From: Mycoplasmatales bacterium
Lineage (GTDB): Bacteria; Bacillota_I; Bacilli_A; Mycoplasmatales; Metamycoplasmataceae
Direction of reading: 5' to 3'
Assembly (NCBI GenBank): GCA_013215715.1
Contig: JABSQT010000001.1
Coordinates: 186,001-250,000 of the forward strand
DNA length: 64,000 nt
The notes beneath the pieces were generated by a model. That model was not told the DNA's origin and ran no database searches. It worked only from the letters and a program-made list of their open reading frames with translations. The position numbers and the translations under genes are program-made. Below are positions 32,839-40,957 of this stretch, one piece after another. The first letter of the stretch is position 1. Each line of letters opens with the position of its first letter.

Positions 32839-33111
32839 ATGAACAAAGCAGAATTAATTGAACAAATTTCAGGAAAATCAGGTTTAACAAAAGCCGATGC
32901 AGAGAGAGCACTTAATGCATTTATTGAATCAGTAACAATGTCAGTAAAAGATGGGGAAAAAGTAACTATTGCAGGTCTAGGAACATTCGAAAGAGTTTCA
33001 AGAGCAGCAAGAACAGGTATTAATCCTCAAACAAAAGAAGCGATTCAAATTGCAGCTAAAAATGCTCCAAAATTTAAGCCAGCAAAAGCATTTAAAGAAC
33101 TTGTAGCTTAA
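32839..33111 (+). CDS. hup: DNA-binding protein HU
   Basis: A 90-residue histone-like nucleoid protein. N-terminal helices (MNKAELIEQISGKSGLTKADAE) and GLGTFERVSRAARTGINPQT, the DNA-contact arm with its Pro at the tip, match the family. AAAGGA precedes the ATG. A TATAAT at about 32786 and a 124-base upstream gap suggest an independent promoter, although it keeps the cmk-der-gpsA-hup order. Confidence 0.96.
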   Translation: MNKAELIEQISGKSGLTKADAERALNAFIESVTMSVKDGEKVTIAGLGTFERVSRAARTGINPQTKEAIQIAAKNAPKFKPAKAFKELVA

Positions 33112-33118
33112 TTTTTCC

Positions 33119-33145
33119 AAAAAAAGAGGTCTCCTCTTTTTTTAA
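33119..33145. terminator. Terminator between hup and recU
   Basis: AAAAAAAGAG-G and C-CTCTTTTTTT pair around TCT. It is symmetrical enough to stop both converging genes. Confidence 0.82.
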
Positions 33146-33153
33146 ATTCTTTT

Positions 33154-33633
33154 TTATAAGAAACATGCAAAATCTAAAATACCTGGAAAAATTAATTCTA
33201 ATTCAATCCCATACATAATTGCATCATCTATAGAAAAAGATTTTTTACGTATTGTTTCAATCGTATCTGTATATACCATAAAATATTTATCATATGCCTT
33301 GAATGCAAATATATAAAAAGATATCCCTCCATGATTTTGTATATCGCGTAAATATTTCCTTTGATGATATTTAATATTTGATAAAGGTAATGATTTTAAA
33401 TTTGTACTCTTTGCTTCAAATGCTATAAACTTACCTTTAAAAATTCCGTAGTAATCAGAAGTTGATTTAGTTTTTATATATGCTTCATCTATCTTTAATT
33501 TATTTGAAGACTTAATAACTTTACCAAAAGAAATAGGTATTTCTTTTTTGTGAAAAATACCAATATCATTCTTTTTATACAAAGCTATGGTGGTATTTAA
33601 TAATGATTCAAGCAACATACCTCTATTTTTCAT
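33154..33633 (-). CDS. recU: Holliday junction resolvase RecU
   Basis: A 159-residue member of the RecU endonuclease family. NRGMLLES at residues 3-10 and the nuclease core SDYYGIFKGKFIAFEAKST, with the D...ExK metal-binding residues, are clear; the C-terminal HQRKYL block follows. With RecA at 62.4 kb it supports recombination repair. GAGGTG precedes the ATG at 33633. It is slightly short compared with Bacillus RecU (206), mostly at the N-terminus. Confidence 0.9.
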   Translation of the reverse strand: MKNRGMLLESLLNTTIALYKKNDIGIFHKKEIPISFGKVIKSSNKLKIDEAYIKTKSTSDYYGIFKGKFIAFEAKSTNLKSLPLSNIKYHQRKYLRDIQNHGGISFYIFAFKAYDKYFMVYTDTIETIRKKSFSIDDAIMYGIELELIFPGILDFACFL

Positions 33634-33728
33634 ATAATCACCTCTAATTAATATGTAGCGAATTTTAATTTATTTTAATTATCTAAAGAAACTTTTTTAA
33701 ACAAATATTAAAAATAAAGAATTACCTT

Positions 33729-33734
33729 TATAAT
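33729..33734 (+). promoter_or_regulatory. -10 box of the DivIVA/GpsB gene (leaderless type)
   Basis: TATAAT ends six bases (ATTTTT) before the ATG at 33741. No Shine-Dalgarno is present. Confidence 0.6.
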
Positions 33735-33740
33735 ATTTTT

Positions 33741-34064
33741 ATGGCTAAATTAAATTTAAAATCAGAACTTGTACTAAATAAAAAATTTTCAACAGAATTA
33801 TCAGGATATAACGCCAAAGAGGTAGATGAATATTTAGATGAAATTTTACAAGATTATAGAACCTTTGAAGAACTTGTAGCAACTCAAAAATCAACTTTGG
33901 CAGAAAAAACAGATTTGCTTAGTGATAGAGATGAAAAAATAGAACAATTAGAATTAGAAATTGAAACATTAAAATCGCAATTAATAAGAACGGAAGAAGG
34001 TACTAATTCTAATCTAAAAAAAGAAATTGAAGAAATTAAAAGACAAATGTCTAAAATGAGATAA
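33741..34064 (+). CDS. DivIVA/GpsB-domain protein
   Basis: A 107-residue protein. The N-terminal half (FSTELSGYNAKEVDEYLDEILQDY) is the DivIVA/GpsB lipid-binding turn and start of the coiled coil; the rest is a continuous Glu/Lys-rich coiled coil. In walled bacteria these proteins organise the division site and cell-wall synthesis. In a wall-less cell a role in division or polarity is inference. It is followed 14 bases later by the RNase P RNA gene, an order also found in Firmicutes (gpsB-rnpB). Confidence 0.85.
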   Translation: MAKLNLKSELVLNKKFSTELSGYNAKEVDEYLDEILQDYRTFEELVATQKSTLAEKTDLLSDRDEKIEQLELEIETLKSQLIRTEEGTNSNLKKEIEEIKRQMSKMR

Positions 34065-34078
34065 GTGATATATAATAA

Positions 34079-34400
34079 GAAAGCACTGGTTAACTGCTGC
34101 AAACTTGATTTGTAGAGGAAAGTCCGCGCTGGTACAACCTGTGATGGTTGTAGTGATCGTGTCAGCATTAATAAGGCTGAGCTTAGACGTCAGGAAAAAA
34201 ACTCTTGTAGTTTAATCCTAAAGTGCCACAGAGACGAGAAGGGGCGACCCGGAAATGAAACGCGGTAAACACCACGAACCAGAAACCCAAATTATGGTAG
34301 GGGAATCAAGCTTAGGGAAATGAACCGATGCTTGGTATCGAAAGATAAGAGAAATAGTTAGCACCCGCAAGGGAACAGAACGCGGCTTATAAGTGTATAG
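34079..34400 (+). ncRNA. rnpB: RNase P RNA
   Basis: The universal signature GAGGAAAGTC lies at about 34116-34125, and the 3' P4 strand ACAGAA ... GGCTTAT lies at 34375-34390. Other core elements, including GGAAATGAAACGCGGTAAAC and GAAAGATAAGAGAAATA-type stretches, are in order. P1 is formed by GCACT near 34084 and AGTGT near 34393. The ribozyme trims tRNA 5' ends. The ends are estimated to within about 10 bases. Confidence 0.95.
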
Positions 34401-34425
34401 AGGGGTCTTGCCCCTTTATTTTTAT
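34401..34425 (+). terminator. Terminator of rnpB
   Basis: AGGGG (34401-34405) and CCCCT (34411-34415) pair around TCTTG and are followed by a T-rich stretch. Confidence 0.82.
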
Positions 34426-34473
34426 TTTTTTGATACAATTTAATTAATACATTTTAAAAAATAGGAGGTTGTT

Positions 34474-34980
34474 ATGAATAGTATTGCGATGTGAGGGATA
34501 TTGGGTGGATTAATTGCTATTGTAATTGGTTTTTTAATTATTTCAGCTTTATTAGATAGAAAAAAACGTAAAAAAGCTAAAATTGAAAAAAATGAAATTG
34601 ATAAATTAAAAAATGCTGCTGTTGGTAATATGGCGATATTGATAAATTTAGTGGTTGAAAAGAATAAAAAAATATTAAAAGAATTCATTCCTTCAGTAGG
34701 TAAATGAAAAATGTCAGATATTAACAATATGGCAAAAGATGAAATGAAAAGAATCGAAAAAGCTGATTGATTCCCCTATTTAAAAGAAGAAGATATTCTT
34801 ATGGAAAATTATTTAATTATTTCAAAAGAAAAATCAAATAATTGAGAGAAAAAAAATCAAGATCAAATAAAATATTTTCAAGATCTTGAAGAAGCGCTAG
34901 ATAAAGAAAAATATAAAGATTTTATAAGGGTTCAAAAATCTCGTTTAACAAGGAAGTACAATAATGACAACAGCAAATAA
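34474..34980 (+). CDS. Hypothetical membrane-anchored protein upstream of pgsA
   Basis: I do not recognise this 168-residue protein. One membrane segment lies at about residues 6-28 ([21 protein letters not shown]), followed by a strongly basic DRKKRKKAK stop-transfer stretch. A cytoplasmic, charged, mainly helical domain with five UGA Trp codons follows. The predicted orientation is N-out. It has a good AGGAGG Shine-Dalgarno. Its end overlaps the pgsA start by 17 bases, so a role near lipid synthesis at the membrane is possible but only suggested by position. Confidence 0.82.
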
Positions 34981-35575
34981 ATTTACTATTGCAAGATTAA
35001 TAATGGTTATTCCATTTATTTTAATGATGTCTGTAGTTATTTACTTAACTCAAATTAAACTTGAAGAACTTAATTTTAAAAATATAAATAATGCAACTAT
35101 TATATTTATTTCAGCAGGTATTTTATTTGTAATTGCAATGATTACTGATTTTATTGATGGTTATATTGCTAGAAAAACAAATACAGTTACAACATTTGGG
35201 AAGTTATTCGATCCTTTGGCGGATAAATTCATGACAACAACCGCTCTAATTGCATTGGCTATATTAAATATTGTGCCTGCATGAGTTGTTATTCTATTCG
35301 TTTTACGGGATGTTTTAGTTGATGGTTCAAGAAATATTGCTGCTAAGAATAATCTTGATGTTGCAGCTAATATGTGAGGAAAAATGAAGACGGTTTTCCA
35401 AACACTTGCAATAATGCTATTATTTATATTATGGCCAATATGTGTACAATGCCATGATCAAACAAGTATAAAATATTATGCATTAAATACAGTTACATTT
35501 GTTGCTTTAGTTTTATCTATTGTTTCAGGAATAATTTATTTTAAACAAATTAAACATATAATTAAACTAAAATAG
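34964..35575 (+). CDS. pgsA: CDP-diacylglycerol-glycerol-3-phosphate 3-phosphatidyltransferase
   Basis: A 203-residue membrane enzyme making phosphatidylglycerol phosphate from CDP-diacylglycerol and glycerol 3-phosphate (the GpsA product). The CDP-alcohol phosphatidyltransferase signature is complete: [10 protein letters not shown] followed by [10 protein letters not shown], giving D-x2-DG-x2-AR-x8-G-x3-D-x3-D near residues 63-85. About six hydrophobic segments are seen. The start lies inside the upstream gene in another frame, preceded by AAGGAAG. Confidence 0.94.
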
Positions 35576-35602
35576 TGCTAATTAGCCTATTTTTATTTTT
35601 GT
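35568..35602 (+). terminator. Terminator after pgsA
   Basis: AAAATAG-GCTAATT-type inverted arms (AAAATAG and CTATTTT) surround a TGCTAATTAGC loop that itself forms GCTAATTAGC, followed by T. It overlaps the stop codon. Confidence 0.75.
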
Positions 35603-35639
35603 ATAATATAATTAGAATAAACAAAAGAGGAGCTATAAA

Positions 35640-37715
35640 ATGAACAAAAAAATATTTTTTTATGAAGTGGAACCTAAATTTTTTAAGGATTCAACAGGAA
35701 ATGGATGCGGAGATTTAAAAGGGTTAGCTGATAAATTCGATTATTTTAAATTCTTGGGTGTGGATATGATTAATTTACCTAATTTACTTTCTGCATATTC
35801 TGATGATATAAATCAAGATTTTAAAGCAGTTTCAAAAACATATGGGTCAATCGCTGATTTAAAAAAAGTGATTGAATTAAGTAGGAAATATGGAATTAAG
35901 ATATCTGTTGAAATTAATATAGGAACAATTAAAGATACTCACAAATGATTTAAGAATGCAAGTAATCAAGAATTTTCATTTAAAGATATAGTTGATTTCA
36001 AACCAGAAATTAATCCAGATATCACTGAGGGTGAATATAAATATAATGAAAAAACAAAATCTTATTATCTTATTAACGAAAGAACTCAAGAAGTTGTTTT
36101 GAATTGAACAAGTGAAGAAACAGTTAAAAAGTTTATTGAAGTAGTTGAATTTTGGCATAATCTTGGTATTGAAGGTTTTGTGTTTACAAACTTTGAACAA
36201 ATAAATTATGGTTCAACTGATGGTGAGTTAATGACAGATGAAACCTTAAGACAATTGCGTAAATTTTATCAAGCTATTAAAGAAATTGATGGAAATATAA
36301 TAGTTATAGGTAAATCAAGTAAATTAGATGAATGAGCAGCAAGAGAGTTCACAGAAGGTGAAAGACAAACATTTGATTACACACAATTAACAGCAATTTC
36401 TTTATTGGGAACTTCAAAACAATTTGGGAATGATAAAATCGGTAAATTCACACAAGGTTCATTAGTTAAAAAAATATCAAGATTAGTTGATACTAATAAA
36501 AACATTTTAACTTTTGGTTCTTCTGAAGTTGGACGTGTTACTTCAAGATGAGGAGATGCTAATCAATATCATGCAGAATCAGCAAAATCAATTGCTCTAT
36601 TATTGCTTACAACCTCAGGTTCATCCTCGATTTATTATGGTGATGAATTAGGTATGAAAAATATTGGATTAACAAATTTGGATGATTTTCAAGATATTAC
36701 TATCCATGAAAGAAAGAGAGCGTTGGCAAATCAAAAAGTTTCTGAAAAAGAATTTATGGCAGCACAAATTCTTCAAAATCCAATTAATGCAAGAGGGTTA
36801 ATGGCATGAAACTCTGATAAAAACGGTGGTTTCTCAAATTCAAATGAAACAATTACACCTATTTCAGAACAATTTAAACAAATTAATGTTGAAACTCAAT
36901 TCACAAACAAACACTCTCCTTTAAATTTTTATAGAGAAGTCATTAAACTTTCTAAGGATTCAAAATATAAATATATATTTAATAATGGAACATATAAAAT
37001 TTCTTCTCAAAAACTTGGGATTGGAGTAATTCAAATTATTAGGAAATATAAAGATCAAGAAATACATATATTAATTAATTTTTCAAATAAAGAAAAAAAT
37101 GTTACATGTCCAAAATCAGGAGGTATGATTTTGCTTTCTACTTACGGTCAAAAAAGATATGCTGAATTGCCAAAATCATTATTACCTTTTGAGGGTATTG
37201 TTATAGTTAAAGGTTATGAAGAACAGGTATTTAAATCAAAATCAAGAATAAAACAAGATTTGATACAAATGCAAAGTAAAGAAGATAATATAATTAAACA
37301 AAATATGAGTGATACTTCAATTGAAAGAACTCAAGAAATAATTCCAAACAAAATTAAAGATCAAAAATCAAATAAAGAAGAAAGTATTGAACATTCTATT
37401 AAGCAAATGAATCCAGAAAAAATAAAAACACCAGAAGAAATAGAAAAAGAACGTCAATATCAAGCACATCTTGCTACTCAAAAATTAATTAAAGCTGATC
37501 AAAAAGCTCAACGTGAGAAATTAGAAAGAAAACATAAACTTCAAAAAGAAGAACGTAAAATTGAGCGTTTAAAAAAAGAAGCAACACAGGAATTGAAAGT
37601 TGCAATAGAAAATAACGGGATAAATGAAGAACTTGAAGAAGAAGTTATCTTAAAAGATATGACTACAATACAAGAATCACATATTATCAAAAATCAAGAA
37701 AAAAATAAATATTAA
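35640..37715 (+). CDS. Catalytically dead GH13 alpha-glucosidase-like protein with a charged C-terminal tail
   Basis: A 691-residue protein. Residues 1-530 align over their whole length with GH13 oligo-1,6-glucosidase/trehalose-6-phosphate hydrolase: GCGDLKGLADKFDYFKFLG, GRVTSRWGD, SIYYGDELGM. The active site is gone. The nucleophile block GFRxD reads GFVFT (Thr183), the acid VGE reads IGK (Lys225), the transition-state HD pair reads Ser295-Glu296, and the first Asp is Glu91 with the following N-H also lost. Residues about 531-691 form a Lys/Glu/Gln-rich coiled-coil-like tail. The reading frame is intact and the Shine-Dalgarno AGAGGAGC is good, so this is a maintained non-enzymatic protein rather than a pseudogene. 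Its role is unknown; sugar or RNA binding or scaffolding are possibilities. Confidence 0.85.
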
Positions 37716-37756
37716 TTAAGATATATTAAAAATAAAAAATTTGTTATAATAAAAAA

Positions 37757-37838
37757 GCCATACATAAAGACCGCAACAGGTAAAAACCTTAATTAGTTGC
37801 CGAGTGTATTCTCGAATGGGTCTTATACCCATTTTTTA
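37757..37838 (+). promoter_or_regulatory. L10 leader of the rplJ-rplL operon
   Basis: After TATAAT (37745-37750), a structured leader contains AAGACCGCAACAGGT, a short hairpin and TTGCCGAG, resembling the L10 leader to which the L10-(L12)4 complex binds. It ends in a terminator ATGGGT/ACCCAT (37816-37832) with a T run, so control is probably by attenuation. Confidence 0.82.
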
Positions 37839-37870
37839 TTTGTATGAGCAAAATAAAAAGAGGAGGTTTC

Positions 37871-38443
37871 ATGAACGCTTTAAGACAAGCAAAAGAAACA
37901 CAAGTTAAAGAAATTTCAGAAAAAATTTCTCAATCAGCAGGACTTGTTGTTGCTGAATACCATGGACTTACAGTTGCTGAACTGCAAGAACTTAGAAACC
38001 TTTCAGCTGAAAAAGATGTTGAATTAAAAGTTTATAAAAACAGAATTTTCAAAATTGCAGCTAAAGAAAATGGTATTGAAGCAATTAACACAGAACTTGT
38101 GGGACCAAATATCTTTGCTTTCGGGAAATCAGATGATATTTCACCAGCTAAAGTTTTAGCGGAGTTTGCAAAAACACACGATGCACTTAAACTAAAAGCC
38201 GGAACATACGAAGGTCAAGTTATTGGTTTAGAAGAAGTATTACAAGTTGCTACACTTCCTTCATTAGAAGAAGCACTTACAATGCTTGCAACATCAATGA
38301 TGGCACCATTGAAATATATTTCAGTTGGGATGAACACATTGGTAGAAGATGGCCTAATTGGTACATCAGAAGCAGCCGCACCAGCAGCTGAAGAAAATAA
38401 AACAGAAGAAAAAACAGAAGAAACAAAAGAGGAGGCTAAATAA
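37871..38443 (+). CDS. rplJ: Ribosomal protein L10
   Basis: A 190-residue stalk-base protein. The N-terminal rRNA-binding domain has [21 protein letters not shown], and a C-terminal helix for L7/L12 binding follows. The last 25 residues are an acidic Ala/Glu/Lys tail, longer than usual. An in-frame ATG at 37844 exists, but the strong AGGAGG at 37861 lies between it and 37871, so 37871 is the start. Confidence 0.95.
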   Translation: MNALRQAKETQVKEISEKISQSAGLVVAEYHGLTVAELQELRNLSAEKDVELKVYKNRIFKIAAKENGIEAINTELVGPNIFAFGKSDDISPAKVLAEFAKTHDALKLKAGTYEGQVIGLEEVLQVATLPSLEEALTMLATSMMAPLKYISVGMNTLVEDGLIGTSEAAAPAAEENKTEEKTEETKEEAK

Positions 38444-38444
38444 T

Positions 38445-38810
38445 ATGGCTAAACTAACAAAAGAATCATTTATTGAATCACTTAAAGAAATGAACATCAA
38501 AGAAGTTATGGAACTTGTTGATGCAATGAAAGAAGAATTTGGGATCGACCCAACTGCAGTTGCAGTAGCAGCAGGACCTGCAGTAGCAGCTGAAGAAAAA
38601 TCAGAATTTAACGTTACACTAAAATCATTTGGTGGAAACAAAGTTGCTGTTATTAAAGCAGTTAAAGAAATTACAGGAGCAGGACTAATGGATGCTAAAA
38701 AAATGGTAGAAGCAGTTCCTTCAGTAATTAAAGAATCAGTTAAGAAAGAAGAAGCTGAAACAATGAAAGCAGCATTAGAAGCGGCTGGAGCAGAAGTAGA
38801 ACTTGCTTAA
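38445..38810 (+). CDS. rplL: Ribosomal protein L7/L12
   Basis: A 121-residue acidic stalk protein. The N-terminal dimerisation helix pair, an Ala-rich hinge ([14 protein letters not shown]) and the factor-binding domain [24 protein letters not shown] are standard. AGGAGG for this gene lies within the rplJ end. Confidence 0.97.
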   Translation: MAKLTKESFIESLKEMNIKEVMELVDAMKEEFGIDPTAVAVAAGPAVAAEEKSEFNVTLKSFGGNKVAVIKAVKEITGAGLMDAKKMVEAVPSVIKESVKKEEAETMKAALEAAGAEVELA

Positions 38811-38817
38811 TTAATAA

Positions 38818-38842
38818 TAAATAATCTTTAGGGATTATTTTT
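38818..38842 (+). terminator. Terminator of the rplJL operon
   Basis: AATAATC and GATTATT pair around TTTAGG, then a T run follows. Confidence 0.78.
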
Positions 38843-38881
38843 TATTAAACTTTTTATATATAAACAACTCCATTTCAACGA

Positions 38882-38912
38882 TAAAAAAAGAATCGCTATA
38901 GATTCTTTTTAT
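38882..38912 (-). terminator. Terminator of the amino acid permease gene
   Basis: AAAAAGAATC and GATTCTTTTT pair around GCTATA; the stem overlaps the permease stop codon (38896-38898). Confidence 0.78.
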
Positions 38913-40467
38913 TTTGTCTTTTTTTATCAGCCTTTATATAACCTCTTTTTATTTGTATTTTATATATTGTAATGGGAAGTGTTATAAAAGTAATTAAAGT
39001 TATGAAGAATATTATGGCTGCTTGATAATTAAGAATTTTAGTTGTTCCATGAAATACTCCATAATGGGTTGATCCCATCGGATCTGTTATGACTAATCAT
39101 AATGAAGCATAAAATATCTCATAACTAATAGATAACATAATTCCAATAATTGAGATGGTTGCTAATGGATAAAATAATCAAGGGTTTATATTTTTAGTTT
39201 TAACTTTCTGGTGTTCAAATTTTTCAATGTATATTTTTTTATTCTTAATAGAAATTTTCCTAACTTTCAACCTATTTATTATTTGACTAATAATTAGGAT
39301 TGTATAAAGCATAAAGAAGAATAATACTGGATAATTAGAAGAAGCATCAATAATTGAGTCTGAATTCATAATTATTGCTGGTATTCCAATAATAATCACT
39401 ACAATAATATAAATCATTGATGTATAAATAAAACCATATAATTTTGGTAATTTATTTTTGAAAATTTTCGATCCTAGTAAAAGATTTTCTTCAATTGCAG
39501 CTTCAGTAGATCTAACTTGAGACATAATAAATCCATTACACACACCCAATGCAGCAATAGCAATAAATATATTTAACAATCTAGCTATTATTTGTTTTGC
39601 TTGGGCAGAACTAACAATAGAAGAAAGTAAACGAGAAGGGTTTGATTGACCGGTAATTAATTGAGCTAAAGTGATTAATAAATATAAAATTAAAACACCA
39701 GACATTCCAATTATGATTCCAAGTGGAACATTTCTTTTTGGATTTTCTATATCGGTTGCTATATTTGTGACGTGTATAAAACCATCGAATGCAAATAAGG
39801 CAGCTGGAAGTATCATTATTAATGTAGAGAATGAGAAAGTTGACACAACAACCTTTTTTCCATCTGCTGCAAGTCATTTACCACTCGTAAAAACACTTCC
39901 ACTATGAATCCCATTAATACCAACTAATCCAACAATTGCAACAATAACTAAAGGAATGAATTTTAATATTACAGATATATTTTGAATTACTCCAATAGCT
40001 TTAGTAGAGATGATTGTTAATGTTCAGAAGAAGAAATAAATCGCTGTTGAAAGCAGTATTACATAACCCATATGAATACTCACGCTAATATTGATAGTAT
40101 CAGGTAAAACTGCTTGTAAAAAGGCTTCTGATGCATAACAAGTTAAAGCGAATATTAATAAACTATGATAAAATGTTGGTTCAACAATTTTACATAATTT
40201 ACCAAACTTCTTACCCACTAGTTTGTAAATATAATTTGATAAACCTGCTTTACCATGTACACCCGTACCAATTTCTGAAAAAGCAAGTGCTGCTCCAAGT
40301 GCAATAAGACCTGCGAATATTCAAGCTAATAAAATTACAATTCCATTACCACCAGCGCTATTGAAAATAGGTATATTTTTAAAGAAAATACCTATTCCAA
40401 CAATAGAACCGATAATAAGTGAAATTGCAGTTCATAAGCCAAATTTCTTAGCTTTTTTCTGCGACAT
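38896..40467 (-). CDS. APC-superfamily amino acid permease
   Basis: A 523-residue polytopic protein with about 12-14 membrane segments. The first helix SLIIGSIVGIGIFFKN carries the unwound GSxxGxGIF substrate-binding motif of amino acid/polyamine/cation transporters, and ALFAFDGFIHVTNIATDIENPKRNVP is the helix 6-7 signature. The C-terminus is a basic tail. The substrate is not deducible; mollicutes rely on imported amino acids. AAGGAG lies just upstream of the ATG at 40467. Trp is encoded by UGA several times. Confidence 0.88.
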
Positions 40468-40957
40468 TTTATCTCCTTTGTTTTTTATATTAAGACTATA
40501 TAAATAATTTGAATTAACAAGACTTTTAATAATCTATATAAATAATACCATAAAGAAAATTTCGAAATTGGATTGGTCTAGGAATGAAAGTTATTTTTTC
40601 ATCTTTTTCATCTTATTCTTAAAATAAAATGTGGAAAAAGAAAAGAAAAAAAGATTTTTGAAATAGTTATCAACAATAGTAAATTATTAGCTTAAAAATA
40701 TTGGGAATAATTTTTAAAAATAATAACTCAAGAATAAAATTAACTAAATAATTAATAGAACTCAGTAAAAAAAGTAAAAAAAGTATTCTATATGTAATAA
40801 AAATGCATTTTTACATTTTTTTAAATTAATATTTTTCTATATAAAAAAACATCAAAAAATACATTAGTTTGTATTATATTATGTTATACTTTATAGGCAT
40901 ATTGTAAATATGGTAGATTCTTCACTTAAAAAGAAGAACTAAAACGAAAGAGGCAAA
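40468..40957. promoter_or_regulatory. Divergent intergenic region between the permease gene and rpoB
   Basis: 490 bases with no gene. Near the permease start an exact 13-base direct repeat, CTATATAAATAAT, occurs at 40496-40508 and 40534-40546. The rpoB promoter has TATACT at 40885-40890 with TG before it, leaving a leader of about 60 bases. The middle is A/T homopolymer-rich; I see no RNA element. A weak TTATCAACA lies near 40670. Confidence 0.5.

Noticed and set aside
40660-40685. DnaA-box-like TTATCAACA, hinting at an origin
   Set aside because: A single imperfect copy, with no dnaA or dnaN gene and no cluster of boxes nearby.
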